Numbered from the stretch's first letter, positions 35,642 to 45,786 are shown. The stretch is DNA of 64,000 nt from Paraburkholderia sp. D15 (GCF_029910215.1 NZ_CP110396.1:1674001-1738000), one strand, 5' to 3'. Translations and numbers: made by a program. Notes: generated by a model from the letters alone, not told the origin.

Positions 35642-37951
35642 TCAGCCGACCGGGTTGCGCCCCTCGTGCTCTGCGTTCCCGTCACGCCCGGCCGCCGCCG
35701 TGGACTCGCGCTGGATCGTCTGCAGTAGCTGCTCCAGCAGCCCGATGTCGAACGGCTTCGACAACACGCGCGCGTCCACGTGCCGCGCGCGGTCGAGCTC
35801 TTCGGCGTAGCCCGTCACCAGAATCACCGGCAAGGGCGTGTCGAACGCCTGCACCGCTTCGGCCAGATCGATGCCGTTCAGCGCGCCCGGCATGTGGATG
35901 TCCGACAGCACCAGGTCGAACGGCAACGGCTCGCCGCTGCTGGCGTGCCGCGCGTGGGCTTCGTCGAACAGACGCAGCGCGGCGTCGGCATTGATCACGC
36001 AGGTGACGTGGTGGCCCATCATCTGCAGCAGCGCTTCGGTGCCGGCGGCCACTTCGTCGTTGTCCTCGACCAGCAGGATGCGCAACCCGTGCGGCACGCT
36101 GTTCGTCCCGGCGTTGGTTTCAGCGGGGGTGTCGGCGGCGGCCGGTTCATCCAGCGCGCGCGGCAGATACAGGCGCACCGACGTGCCCGCGCCGAGCGCG
36201 CTGTCGATCGCTGCCAGGCCGCCGGAGCGCTCGCAGAACGCAAACACCTGCGGCAACCCGAGACCCGTGCCCATCCCCTTCGACTTCGTGGTGTACAGCG
36301 GCTCGAAGGCGCGCGCGAGGACCTCGGGCGCCATGCCGACGCCGGTATCCTCGAGCGACAGCTGAACGAAGTTGCCGGTCAACGGAAAGCCTTTGTCGCG
36401 GCGGAAATGGATGTTGGCGGCGCGTACGGTGAAGCGGCCGCCGTTGGGCATCGCATCGCGCGCGTTCACCGCGAGGTTGATCAGCGCGAGTTCGAGCTCC
36501 GCGACGTCGACGTGGATCGGCCATACCTCGGCGCCGATGTCGACGACGAGCGACACCTTGGCCCCCAGCGACGCGCGCAGCAGATCGCGGCATGCCGGCA
36601 GCCAGCGCTGCAGCGACAGCGCCTCGTTGCGCAACGGCTGCTTGCGCGCGACGCCGAGCAGCTGCCGCGTCAGCGACTGGCCGCTCTTGAGCGCGCGCTC
36701 CATCGCCGACAATTCGCGGTCGAGGCCGGGCGTACCGCGCCGCCGTGCGATCTGCACGTTGGCGGAGAGGATCATCAGCAGATTGTTGAAGTCGTGCGCG
36801 ACGCTGCCGACCAGCGTGCCGAGCGCCTCCATCTTGCGCGACTGCCGGTACGCGGATTCGATCGAGCGGCGCATCGACGCTTCGGCCTGCCAGCGTTCCC
36901 ATGCCTCCTCCTCGGCGCCGAGGCGGCGCAACGACAGCCAGATCACGCACCACAGCGCGATGGACGGTGTGAAGATCGACAGAATCAGCACGCTCAGATG
37001 CCGATACCAGCCGGCCCAGATCGCCGACGTGCGAAAGCCGCACAACACGTAGACGGGATAGGCGCCGACGTGCCGGAACGCGACGATCATGTCGTCGCCG
37101 TCGATGCTGGAGCGCGAATGCTCGACGCCCGAACTCCGTCCCTGCGCCAGCGCGTCGGTCAATGGCGTGTTCGCGGTGATCGTGGCCGTGTCGCGCGGCG
37201 TGCGGGGATAGCGCGCGAGGATCGCGCCGTCCGAGCGCACGAGGCTCATCGTGATCGTCGCACTGTCGCTGCCGCCGAGCAGTTCGCGGTAGAACGCGTC
37301 GAAATAGCCCGGACGCAGCGCGACCGACACCACGCCGGCAAATCCGCCACCGGCGTCGCGGCGCGCGACGCCGGTATTGAACGCCTGTTCGCCGGCGACG
37401 CGCCCCGTCATCACCTTCGATACATGATCGAGATTGTTGCCGTCGCGAATGCCGACGAAGTCGGCGCGCTCGCCGATCGTGACGTCCGGCGCGGGATAGG
37501 CGCGGCTGGTGGCGAGCAGCCCGCCGTCGCGCCCGAAGATCGACACGGCGGCGACTTGCGGATAGCCGCCGCCCATCGCGCGCAGCTTGTCGTGAATGGC
37601 GGACTCGCGCGCGCGGATGCCGTCGTCGTCGAGGCCATCGGTCAGATCGACGACGCGCGCGTCGAGCGTCTCGTTCATGTCGAACACCTTGAGCGCGTGT
37701 TCCTGCGCGACGCGCACGGTGCGCAGCGTCAGTTCGGTGGCGTCGGCTTCGCGCGTGCGCCAGTCGCTCAGCGCCATGATCGCGACGTAGACGCACGGCA
37801 GCACCACGGCCGCGATCAGCAGCGCGATCAGCGTCAGGCGGCGCACGCGGAAATCCTGCTCCGGTACGCCGGGAAAGATCGCCTCATCGTGCCGGCGCTG
37901 GTCGGCGGGCGGGCGATTGGCGGGAGGCGGGTCGAACCGGTCGGGTGTCAT
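35642..37951 (-). CDS. Hybrid sensor histidine kinase with receiver domain
   Basis: A 769-residue kinase. TM1 (~39-62) and TM2 (~317-342) enclose a ~250-residue periplasmic Cache-like sensor. A HisKA region has phospho-acceptor H386 (VGSVAHDFNNLL), and the ATPase has NLAVNARDAMP, DTGVGM and TGLGLPQVFAFC. A C-terminal receiver starts at about 623 with aspartate ~684 (LSDIHMPG). The N-terminal ~35 residues are polar. This is the VAHDFNN class, often acting on a separate regulator. No output regulator is adjacent, although the receiver protein at 38670 is divergent. Confidence 0.92.
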   Translation of the reverse strand: MTPDRFDPPPANRPPADQRRHDEAIFPGVPEQDFRVRRLTLIALLIAAVVLPCVYVAIMALSDWRTREADATELTLRTVRVAQEHALKVFDMNETLDARVVDLTDGLDDDGIRARESAIHDKLRAMGGGYPQVAAVSIFGRDGGLLATSRAYPAPDVTIGERADFVGIRDGNNLDHVSKVMTGRVAGEQAFNTGVARRDAGGGFAGVVSVALRPGYFDAFYRELLGGSDSATITMSLVRSDGAILARYPRTPRDTATITANTPLTDALAQGRSSGVEHSRSSIDGDDMIVAFRHVGAYPVYVLCGFRTSAIWAGWYRHLSVLILSIFTPSIALWCVIWLSLRRLGAEEEAWERWQAEASMRRSIESAYRQSRKMEALGTLVGSVAHDFNNLLMILSANVQIARRRGTPGLDRELSAMERALKSGQSLTRQLLGVARKQPLRNEALSLQRWLPACRDLLRASLGAKVSLVVDIGAEVWPIHVDVAELELALINLAVNARDAMPNGGRFTVRAANIHFRRDKGFPLTGNFVQLSLEDTGVGMAPEVLARAFEPLYTTKSKGMGTGLGLPQVFAFCERSGGLAAIDSALGAGTSVRLYLPRALDEPAAADTPAETNAGTNSVPHGLRILLVEDNDEVAAGTEALLQMMGHHVTCVINADAALRLFDEAHARHASSGEPLPFDLVLSDIHMPGALNGIDLAEAVQAFDTPLPVILVTGYAEELDRARHVDARVLSKPFDIGLLEQLLQTIQRESTAAAGRDGNAEHEGRNPVG

Positions 37952-38669
37952 CGTCGATAAAGCCAGTTCGTTCGTGGCGACGGGGTCGTCTTCAGGATCG
38001 GCAAGGTCAGCAAGGTTTCCGAGGCGTATCTATACGAGAAGCATAGACACGCGGCGACGGTAGAAGTTACCTTGGCGGGCTGGCGCGCGTCGGCGGCTCT
38101 TCGATTCGTCTGTTTTATGAAACAGCGACGAATCGGCAAGCGCAAACGTACACAAAAGTATAAATACCGAGAATAGCTTTCCATTTCTACCAGAATGTTT
38201 TCAAAATTTGTCGTTGGAGAGAAAATCTCTTTAATCAACGACAAATTGGTAAGTTGCCTTTCCGTTGAATTGCTTCGAGAATCGACGCCACGATAAAAAG
38301 TGCGTCCGCCATGTTCGGAGGCATCTGCCGCGAGGGCTGCCAGACCGTGCGTACCACGCGCGGCATTGGCGTTCGCGGGATCACGCGCGCGGCAAGGGAC
38401 CAGCCCGATCCACGAGGCCGCGCAGCTTCATCTACGGGGTAGGCTTCGAACATGCCGGTAACAGCCGTCGTCCACCGCGCGAGCACGCAATCGTGTCCGC
38501 TCACGGGTTCCGCCCAACGCACCGCGCCGCGCGTGCTCCCCGTTCGCCTGCAATCCGCTTCCCCTCATGCTTCAGCGCGTTTTGCCGCGGGTCGACAGAC
38601 CTCGCGTTAAAGTACCCGCTTGTAGACGCCGTTAACGCGCCAGAGCTAAATTCGCTTTCCGACCCGCCC
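37952..38669. other. Gap between hybrid kinase and response regulator
   Basis: About 720 bases between divergent signalling genes. The stretch 38100-38260 is unusually AT-rich and probably holds promoters. On the minus strand a GTG-started frame (38235-38522) reads as a possible 95-residue protein, but its ribosome site is poor and I do not support it as a gene. Confidence 0.5.
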
Positions 38670-39038
38670 ATGCCTTTGCCCATTGTGATCGCCGACGATT
38701 CGCTGCTTGCACGCAAGGTGCTCACCAAGGCATTGCCGCCGGACTGGGATGTCGACGTGTCCTACGCGACGAACGGGCGTGAAGCGCTCGGTCTGTATCG
38801 CGCGGGCAAGGCGTCGGTGATGTTCCTCGACCTGACCATGCCGGACATGACCGGCTACCAGGTGCTCGAAGCTTTGCAGCATGAGGATCTGAACACCTTC
38901 GTGATCGTCGTCTCCGCCGATGTTCAGCCGATGGCCCAGTCGCGCGTGCGCGCGCTCGGCGCCGCCGCTTTCATCGCCAAGCCCGTGACGCCCGAGGCGG
39001 TACTACCCATCCTCAAGGAGTACGGGTTGTATGTCTGA
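38670..39038 (+). CDS. Single-domain response regulator
   Basis: A 122-residue CheY-like receiver: acidic pair in IADDS (residues 8-10), phospho-acceptor D54 (MFLDLTMPDMTG), switch serine and lysine in VVSADVQ and IAKPVTPE. No output domain is fused. The next gene overlaps its end by 8 bases, so it works with the CheC-like protein, which in chemotaxis is a CheY-P phosphatase. Confidence 0.92.
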   Translation: MPLPIVIADDSLLARKVLTKALPPDWDVDVSYATNGREALGLYRAGKASVMFLDLTMPDMTGYQVLEALQHEDLNTFVIVVSADVQPMAQSRVRALGAAAFIAKPVTPEAVLPILKEYGLYV

Positions 39039-39654
39039 GCCAGTCCTCACGGAAGATCAGCGCGACGCGCTGCAAGAGGTCGCCAATCTGGCGATGGGCC
39101 AAGCCGCCACGCGTCTGGCGCGGCTGCTCGATGCGTTCATCGAATTGTCGGTGCCGCGCGTGCGCGTGGTGGCGGTCAGCGAGGCCGCCCAGGCGCTGCG
39201 CGAGATGACCGGAATCGAAGATACGGTCAGCGCGGTGCGCCAGGGTTTTCGTTCCGATATCAAGGGCGAGGCGCTGGTGATCTGCCGCAGCGACAGCGTC
39301 GACCAGCTGTGCTCGCTCGTCAGCGATCCGTATTCGCGCTCGGCCTACGAGGCGGTCAGCCAGCGCGAGCTGGTGTTCGACGTCGCCAATGTGCTGACGG
39401 GCGCTTGCGTGTCCTGCATTCTCGACCAGCTCGGCCGCACGCCGGTGTTCTCCGCGCCCGGCCTGCTGGGCGAAGCGATGACGCTCGACGAAGTGTTCCA
39501 GCCGGGCGTGCTGCAATGGGGCGTGGCCTTGCTCGTCGAAGTCAATTTCGCGCTGGAAGACCAGAGCTTCCGCGCGCACCTGGTGATGCTGATGGCGGAG
39601 GATTCGATCCGCCACATGAACGGAGCGCTCGACGAGCTGTTGTCCAGTCTATGA
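39031..39654 (+). CDS. CheC/CheX-like phosphatase
   Basis: A 207-residue protein of the CheC type with two related halves. The first has DALQEVANLAMGQAATRLARLL and the second VFDVANVLTGACVSCILDQLG; the canonical pattern is (D/S)xxxExxNxxxG. E and N are kept in the first half, while the second reads D..N...G with the glutamate replaced. It likely dephosphorylates the receiver encoded upstream. It overlaps both neighbours by a few bases. Confidence 0.8.
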   Translation: MSEPVLTEDQRDALQEVANLAMGQAATRLARLLDAFIELSVPRVRVVAVSEAAQALREMTGIEDTVSAVRQGFRSDIKGEALVICRSDSVDQLCSLVSDPYSRSAYEAVSQRELVFDVANVLTGACVSCILDQLGRTPVFSAPGLLGEAMTLDEVFQPGVLQWGVALLVEVNFALEDQSFRAHLVMLMAEDSIRHMNGALDELLSSL

Positions 39655-40589
39655 ATGTGCCTGTCGAGTCGTTGAGCGATCTGGTTGTCGAACGTGTCGG
39701 TTTCGGCATTTTCGTGCTCGATCGCGATATGAACGTACTCATGTGGAACCGGTTCATGCAGGATCACAGTGGACTCGCGCCCGAGCAGGTGGTCGGCCAG
39801 TCGCTGTACACGCATTTCCCTGAACTGCCGCGCGTGTGGCTGTCGCGCAAGATCGAAAGCGTGTTTCAGCTCGGCAGCTTCGCGTTCAGCTCGTGGGAGC
39901 AGCGCCCGTATCTGTTCAAGTTCGATCACGACCGGCCGATCACCGGCGGCGTCGATTTCATGCAGCAGGATTGCACCTTCATGCCGCTGATGCGCGAGCG
40001 CGAAGTGGTCGCCGTGTGCGTGACCATCTCGGACGTCACGCATGTCAGCATCGTGCAGCGCGAGCGCGAAGAGGCGGTCGCCAAGCTGCAGGAATACGCG
40101 GATCGCGACGGCCTGACGGGCATCGCCAACCGCCGCTATTTCGAGGCGCGGCTGCGCGACGAATTCACGCGCTGGCAGCGTTACGGCGGCGAGATGTCCG
40201 TGCTGCTGTTCGATCTCGATCACTTCAAGAAAATCAACGACCAGTTCGGCCACGGTGTCGGCGACACGGTGCTGCGCGTGATGGCGCAGCGCGTGGCCGG
40301 CGTGGTGCGCGCGCAGGATACGTTCGGACGCTTCGGCGGCGAGGAGTTCGCGCTGCTGCTGCCGTGCACGCCGCTCGAAGACGCCATGCGCGTCGCCGAA
40401 AAGATCCGTTGCATCATTTCCGATACGCCGGTGGAAGTGCAGGGCGTCGATGTGCCGGTGACGGCGAGCGTCGGCGGCGCGGCCGCGCGCGCGGGCGTGC
40501 CGGCGTACGACGTGCTGATCAACGAGGCCGACGCCGCGTTGTACGCCGCGAAGCGTCAGGGACGTAACCGCTCGGTCGCGTTTACCTGA
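39651..40589 (+). CDS. PAS-GGDEF diguanylate cyclase
   Basis: A 312-residue protein starting at the ATG of an ATGA overlap with the CheC-like gene. A PAS domain (~10-130) is followed by a short coil and a GGDEF domain (~150-312). The active site is GGEEF at 229-233, with an inhibitory RxxD at 220-223 exactly five residues before it, so it should be an active, product-inhibited cyclase making c-di-GMP. The CheY-like/CheC-like/cyclase gene order suggests phosphorylation-controlled c-di-GMP output. Confidence 0.92.
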   Translation: MNVPVESLSDLVVERVGFGIFVLDRDMNVLMWNRFMQDHSGLAPEQVVGQSLYTHFPELPRVWLSRKIESVFQLGSFAFSSWEQRPYLFKFDHDRPITGGVDFMQQDCTFMPLMREREVVAVCVTISDVTHVSIVQREREEAVAKLQEYADRDGLTGIANRRYFEARLRDEFTRWQRYGGEMSVLLFDLDHFKKINDQFGHGVGDTVLRVMAQRVAGVVRAQDTFGRFGGEEFALLLPCTPLEDAMRVAEKIRCIISDTPVEVQGVDVPVTASVGGAAARAGVPAYDVLINEADAALYAAKRQGRNRSVAFT

Positions 40590-40866
40590 ATCCGGGTTAC
40601 AGCCAGGGTCACCGCCAGGATCACAGACGGGTCGAACTGGAGCGCGAACGAGCTTTCAACGAGGCGCCAGGCACGCTATCGACGCCTTCCGGCCCCTTAA
40701 TGACCCCCCAATCTGCGTCATCTCACAAACGTTGTTATACTTTTCGCCGTTTCTGCCCGCCCAGCCGGGTGTTTCGCGCCTGTCCGGGCGCGCGGGCCGC
40801 TTGCCCCTCGGGTGAGCATCACACTTCTTGAACGCCTTTCAGCGGGCGCCTCCAGCGGAGATCGTC

Positions 40867-41715
40867 TTGGCTGTTTCCAATCTTGTCGTGGACGATACTG
40901 AAATCGATGCCGCTGCCGCTACGTCCGGCAGCTCGTTTTATCTCGCCATGCGCATCCTGCCGGCTGCGCAGCGCGACGCGATGTATCAGGTCTACGCTTT
41001 TTGCCGCGCTGTCGACGATATCGCCGACAGCGACCTGCCGCGCGTCGAACGCGCCGCCGCGCTCGAACGCTGGCGTGCCGACATCGACGCGTGCTACGCC
41101 GGCGCACCGCGCGCTTCGTTGCGCGCGCTGACGCGGCACATTCACACGTTTCATCTGCAACGCGAAGACTTTCACGCGATGATCGACGGCATGGCCATGG
41201 ATGCCGCCGCCGACATCTGCGCGCCCGACGAAGCCACCCTCGACCTGTATTGCGACCGCGTCGCCAGCGCGGCGGGCCGGCTATCGGTGAGGATATTCGG
41301 GATGCAGGACGAACCGGGCCGTCTGCTCGCGCACCATCTGGGCCGCGCGCTGCAATTGACCAACATCCTGCGCGATATCGACGAAGACGCCGGCATCAAC
41401 CGCTGCTACCTGCCGCATGAATTGCTGGCGCGCGAAGGCATCGCGGTGACGAACCCGACGCAGATCGCCGACGATCCGTCGCTGCCGCGCGTGTGCGCCA
41501 CGCTCGCCGAGCGAGCCAGGGAGCACTTCGCCGCATCCGACGCGATCATGAACCGCGAACCGCGCGTGGCCGTGAAGGCGCCGCGCATCATGTCGGGCGT
41601 GTATCGCCTGCTGCTCGACCGCACGCTGGAGCGCGGCTTCGACATTCCGCGCACGAAGGTCAGCAAACCGAAGCTGCGCATGCTGTGGATCGTCGCGCGC
41701 TACGCGCTCTTCTGA
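40867..41715 (+). CDS. hpnD: Presqualene diphosphate synthase HpnD
   Basis: A 282-residue squalene/phytoene synthase-family enzyme. The first aspartate motif is in YAFCRAVDDIADSD and the second in QLTNILRDIDEDAG. HpnD condenses two farnesyl diphosphates to presqualene diphosphate, the first of the HpnC-D-E steps. I prefer the TTG at 40867, preceded by GGAG at 40857; another TTG at 40828 would add 13 unlikely residues. hpnE follows after 4 bases. Confidence 0.93.
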   Translation: MAVSNLVVDDTEIDAAAATSGSSFYLAMRILPAAQRDAMYQVYAFCRAVDDIADSDLPRVERAAALERWRADIDACYAGAPRASLRALTRHIHTFHLQREDFHAMIDGMAMDAAADICAPDEATLDLYCDRVASAAGRLSVRIFGMQDEPGRLLAHHLGRALQLTNILRDIDEDAGINRCYLPHELLAREGIAVTNPTQIADDPSLPRVCATLAERAREHFAASDAIMNREPRVAVKAPRIMSGVYRLLLDRTLERGFDIPRTKVSKPKLRMLWIVARYALF

Positions 41716-41719
41716 GCTG

Positions 41720-42988
41720 ATGCCGAAGCTCATCCACGTGGTCGGCGCGGGCCTCGCCGGTCTCGCCGCCGCGGTGCAACTGCAGCGGCGCGGCGCGCAG
41801 GTCGTGCTGCACGATGCGGCCGGCTACGCCGGCGGCCGTTGCCGTTCGTACTACGACGCCCGATTCGGGGCGACGCTCGACAGCGGCAATCACATCGTAC
41901 TGGCGGGTCATGCCGCGACGCTGAACTACACGCGGGCGATCGGCGCCGCCGACGAATTGACCGGTCCGGCGCTGCCCGACTATCCGTTCGTCGATCTCGC
42001 CACCCGCGCGCGCTGGACCGTGCGCATGTCGCCGGGACGCTTGCCGTGGTGGATCTTCGATCAGCAGGCCCGCGTGCCGAATACCGGACCGGCCGATTAT
42101 CTGTCGCTCGTGCCGTTGCTGTTCGCCAAACCCGGCCGCAGTGTCGCGCAGACCATGCGCGCGCAGGGTCCGCTGTGGGACCGCCTGTTAAGACCGCTCT
42201 TGCATGGGCTGCTGCATGGCGAGCCGCGCGAGGCATCGGCGGAATTGACGGCTGCGCTGGTGCGCGAGTTGATGCTCGTGGGCGGCTCGGCGTGGCGTCC
42301 GCTGATGGCGCGCAATGGGCTCGGCAGTGCCTTCGTCGATCCTGCGTTGCGGCTGTTGCAACATGGCGGCGCGTCGCTTCGGCTCGACTCCGGGCTGAAG
42401 GAAATCGTGTTCGCCACGGATAAACCGCGTGTGCAGGCGCTCACTTTCGAGCATGAACACATCGCCCTCGACGCGAACCACGCGGTGATCCTCGCGGTCC
42501 CCCCGGAGATTGCGCAGTCGATGGTGCCTGGGCTGTGCGCGCCGACGCGTTTCGCGGCGAGCGCGAGCGTCCATTTCGCGGTCGAGCCGCCGTTCGGCCT
42601 CGCGCCGCTCACCGGCGTGCTGAACGGGACGGCCGAATGGCTGTTCGCTACCGACGGGCGTCTGTCGGTGACCGTCAACGGCGCGCAAAACATGCTCGAC
42701 GGACCGCCCGAAACACTCGCGACGACCGTCTGGGCCGAAGTCGCGCAAGCGGCCAATCTGCCCGCCACGCCGATGCCGGCCTGGCAGGTCGTCGCGACCC
42801 CGCGCGCGACGTTCGCCGCGCTGCCGGATCAGGAAACGCTGCGTCCCGGCACGCGCACTCGCTGGACCAATTTGATGCTTGCGGGCGACTGGACGGCCAC
42901 CGGCCTGCCCGCGACGATAGAAGGCGCGATCCGCTCCGGCCAGAAGGCCGCGGATACGTTGCTGAATGAACCGATGGAACGCCGATGA
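41720..42988 (+). CDS. hpnE: Hydroxysqualene dehydroxylase HpnE
   Basis: A 422-residue FAD-dependent amine oxidase/desaturase-family enzyme. The dinucleotide-binding motif VVGAGLAGLAAAVQL is at the N-terminus and the flavin-binding end is LMLAGDWTATGLPATIEGAI. It reduces hydroxysqualene to squalene. It lies between hpnD and shc and overlaps shc by an ATGA, showing tight coupling. Confidence 0.93.
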   Translation: MPKLIHVVGAGLAGLAAAVQLQRRGAQVVLHDAAGYAGGRCRSYYDARFGATLDSGNHIVLAGHAATLNYTRAIGAADELTGPALPDYPFVDLATRARWTVRMSPGRLPWWIFDQQARVPNTGPADYLSLVPLLFAKPGRSVAQTMRAQGPLWDRLLRPLLHGLLHGEPREASAELTAALVRELMLVGGSAWRPLMARNGLGSAFVDPALRLLQHGGASLRLDSGLKEIVFATDKPRVQALTFEHEHIALDANHAVILAVPPEIAQSMVPGLCAPTRFAASASVHFAVEPPFGLAPLTGVLNGTAEWLFATDGRLSVTVNGAQNMLDGPPETLATTVWAEVAQAANLPATPMPAWQVVATPRATFAALPDQETLRPGTRTRWTNLMLAGDWTATGLPATIEGAIRSGQKAADTLLNEPMERR

Positions 42989-45048
42989 ACGATCTCACTC
43001 AAGCCCAGCCGCTGGACGCCGTCCTGCCCGAAACCGCCGACGTCGCCGACGCGACCGGCACGACGGTTCATGCCGCGCCTGCCGCGGCGGCATCTGACGC
43101 AACCTCCGGCTTCACGCCCGACGCGTCGCTCGACGCCGCGATCACGCGCGCGACCGACGCGATTCTCGCCGCGCAGAATCCGGACGGCCACTGGGTCTAC
43201 GAACTCGAAGCCGACGCGACGATTCCCGCCGAATACGTGCTGCTGGTCCACTACCTCGGCGAGACGCCGAATCTGGAACTGGAGCGGAAGATCGGCCGCT
43301 ATCTGCGCCGCATCCAGCTGGCGGACGGCGGCTGGCCGCTCTTCACCGACGGCGCGCTCGACATCAGCGCCAGCGTGAAGGCGTACTTCGCGCTGAAGAT
43401 GATCGGCGATCCGGTCGACGCCGAGCACATGGTCCGCGCGCGCGAGGCGATTCTCGCCCACGGCGGCGCCGAAACCGTCAACGTGTTCACGCGGATTCTG
43501 CTCGCGCTGTTCGGCGTGGTGTCGTGGCGCGCGGTGCCGATGATGCCGGTCGAGATCACGCTGCTGCCCGAGTGGTTTCCGTTCCATCTGTCGAAGGTGT
43601 CGTACTGGGCGCGTACCGTGATCGTGCCGCTGCTGGTGCTCAACGCGAAGCGGCCGGTGGCGCGCAATCCGCGTCGTGTGCGGATCGACGAGCTGTTCCG
43701 CGGCGCGCCGGTCAACGTCGGCCCGCGCGATCGGGCGCCGCATCAGCATCTCGGCTGGTTCCGCTTTTTCAGCGGCGTGGACGTGCTGCTGCGCGCCGTC
43801 GACGGTCTGTTCCCGAAGGCCACGCGCGAGCGCGCGGTGCGCTCGGCGGTCGCTTTCGTCGATGAGCGTCTGAACGGCGAAGACGGCCTCGGCGCGATTT
43901 TCCCCGCGATGGCCAATTCGGTGATGATGTACGACGTGCTCGGCTATCCGGCCGATCATCCGAACCGCGCGATCGCGCGCCAGTCGATCGAAAAGCTGCT
44001 CGTTATCAAGGATGACGAAGCGTACTGCCAGCCTTGCCTGTCGCCGGTGTGGGACACCTCGCTGGTGGCGCACGCGCTGCTCGAAACGGGCGAAGCGCGC
44101 GCCGAACAGGCGGTCGAACGCGGGCTCGAATGGCTGCGTCCGCTGCAGATTCTCGACGTGCGCGGCGACTGGATCTCGCGCCGTCCGAACGTGCGGCCGG
44201 GCGGCTGGGCGTTCCAGTACAACAACGCGCACTATCCGGACGTCGACGATACGGCGGTGGTCGCGATGGCGATGCATCGCTCGGCGGCGCTGACGCAATC
44301 GGATACGTACCGTGACTCGATCGCGCGCGCACGCGAGTGGGTGGTCGGCATGCAGAGCAGCGACGGCGGCTGGGGCGCGTTCGAACCGGAAAACACGCAG
44401 TACTACCTGAACAACATTCCGTTCTCCGATCATGGCGCGCTGCTCGATCCACCGACCGCGGACGTTTCGGGCCGCTGCCTGTCGATGCTCGCGCAGCTCG
44501 GCGAACTGCCGCAGGGCAGCGAGCCGGCGCAACGCGCGTTCGCGTACATGCTGAAGGAGCAGGAATCGGACGGCAGCTGGTATGGCCGCTGGGGCCTGAA
44601 TTACATCTACGGCACGTGGACCGCGCTGTGTTCGCTGAACGCGGCCGGCTTGCCGCACGACGACCCGCGCATGAAGCGCGCCGCGCAGTGGCTGCTGTCG
44701 ATCCAGAACGAGGATGGCGGCTGGGGCGAAGGCGGCGAGAGCTACAAGCTCGACTATCGCGGCTATGAGCGCGCGCCGAGTACCGCTTCGCAGACCGCAT
44801 GGGCGCTGATGGGACTGATGGCGGCCGGCGAGGTCAATCACGAGGCGGTGGCGCGCGGCGTCGCGTATTTGCAGCGCGAACAGCAGGCGCATGGTTTGTG
44901 GGACGAAACGCGCTTCACCGCGACGGGCTTCCCGCGCGTGTTCTATCTGCGCTACCACGGCTATCGCAAGTTCTTTCCGCTGTGGGCGCTGGCGCGCTTC
45001 CGGCATCTGAAGCGCAACGGGCTCACGCGCGTCGCGGTCGGGATGTAA
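42985..45048 (+). CDS. shc: Squalene-hopene cyclase
   Basis: A 687-residue cyclase with the catalytic DVDD at 419-422 (HYPDVDDTAVV) and several QW repeats, for example QNPDGHW, QSSDGGWGAF and QNEDGGWGEGGE. It folds squalene into hopene and hopanol at the inner membrane. The first ~45 residues are a variable Ala/Asp-rich leader. It is third in hpnD-hpnE-shc-hpnG. Confidence 0.97.
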   Translation: MNDLTQAQPLDAVLPETADVADATGTTVHAAPAAAASDATSGFTPDASLDAAITRATDAILAAQNPDGHWVYELEADATIPAEYVLLVHYLGETPNLELERKIGRYLRRIQLADGGWPLFTDGALDISASVKAYFALKMIGDPVDAEHMVRAREAILAHGGAETVNVFTRILLALFGVVSWRAVPMMPVEITLLPEWFPFHLSKVSYWARTVIVPLLVLNAKRPVARNPRRVRIDELFRGAPVNVGPRDRAPHQHLGWFRFFSGVDVLLRAVDGLFPKATRERAVRSAVAFVDERLNGEDGLGAIFPAMANSVMMYDVLGYPADHPNRAIARQSIEKLLVIKDDEAYCQPCLSPVWDTSLVAHALLETGEARAEQAVERGLEWLRPLQILDVRGDWISRRPNVRPGGWAFQYNNAHYPDVDDTAVVAMAMHRSAALTQSDTYRDSIARAREWVVGMQSSDGGWGAFEPENTQYYLNNIPFSDHGALLDPPTADVSGRCLSMLAQLGELPQGSEPAQRAFAYMLKEQESDGSWYGRWGLNYIYGTWTALCSLNAAGLPHDDPRMKRAAQWLLSIQNEDGGWGEGGESYKLDYRGYERAPSTASQTAWALMGLMAAGEVNHEAVARGVAYLQREQQAHGLWDETRFTATGFPRVFYLRYHGYRKFFPLWALARFRHLKRNGLTRVAVGM

Positions 45049-45051
45049 CGG

Positions 45052-45786
45052 ATGCCGCTTTCGACGATGCCGTCCGCCCAGGACGGCCATGGCGGCTTGC
45101 CGGTGATCGTGGTGACAGGCATGGCGTTCGAGGCGCGCATCGCGCGCGGGCCGGGCGTCGACGTGGTGCACGCGGCGCGCGCCGATCTGCTGACGCGCGC
45201 GCTGGATGCGGCGGTGGCGCGCGGCTGCGCGGGTATCGTGAGTTTCGGGACGGCGGGCGGGTTGGCGCCGGACCTGGAGCCGGGCGCGGTGATCGTCGCG
45301 GATGCGGTCGAGGGGCCGTCGGGGCGTATCGAGACCGATCGCGCATGGGCGGACCGGCTTGCGGCCGCGCTGTCGGCGGGGACGCTGAAGGCGCCGCTGC
45401 GGCGCGGGCCGATGGCGGCGGTGGCTGCGCCGTTGGTTAGCGCGTCGGACAAGAACGCGCTGCACCGGTTGAACGGTGCGTTGGCGGTCGATATGGAATC
45501 GCATATCGCCGGCGCGACGGCTGCCGCGCATGGCGTGCCGTTCGCGGTGTGCCGCGCGATCGTCGATCCGGCGTGGCGTACGTTGCCATCGGCTGCAACA
45601 GCCGGTCTGCGCGACGATGGGAGTACCGCGATCGGGCCCATTCTGCGCGAACTGTTGCGGCAGCCTTCGCAGCTTGGCGGACTGATTCAGGTGGCCGTCG
45701 ATGCGCGAGCGGCGCGGTTGTCACTGGTTCACGCGCGGCGGGCGATCGAAGAGGCTGGGGCTTGGCGGATGGGCGCGGTGGGTTGA
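45052..45786 (+). CDS. hpnG: Adenosylhopane nucleosidase/phosphorylase HpnG
   Basis: A 244-residue purine phosphorylase-like enzyme. It has VIVVTGMAFEARIA, a phosphate/ribose loop FGTAGGLAPDLEPG, and the nucleoside-binding DMESH. HpnG removes adenine from adenosylhopane made by HpnH, which is encoded about 8 kb downstream on the other strand. It is 3 bases after shc and last in this block. Confidence 0.9.
   Translation: MPLSTMPSAQDGHGGLPVIVVTGMAFEARIARGPGVDVVHAARADLLTRALDAAVARGCAGIVSFGTAGGLAPDLEPGAVIVADAVEGPSGRIETDRAWADRLAAALSAGTLKAPLRRGPMAAVAAPLVSASDKNALHRLNGALAVDMESHIAGATAAAHGVPFAVCRAIVDPAWRTLPSAATAGLRDDGSTAIGPILRELLRQPSQLGGLIQVAVDARAARLSLVHARRAIEEAGAWRMGAVG

Noticed and set aside
35780..37960. 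726-codon open frame antisense to the hybrid kinase
   Set aside because: It has no recognisable domain, and the opposite strand encodes a complete kinase.
38235..38522. 95-codon frame on the minus strand in the kinase/regulator gap
   Set aside because: It has a GTG start with a distant weak GGGAG and no known domain, and it partly overlaps promoter-like AT-rich DNA. It remains possible but unsupported.
42829..45531. 900-codon open frame antisense to shc and hpnG
   Set aside because: It is Arg-rich noise opposite a cyclase with all catalytic motifs in place.
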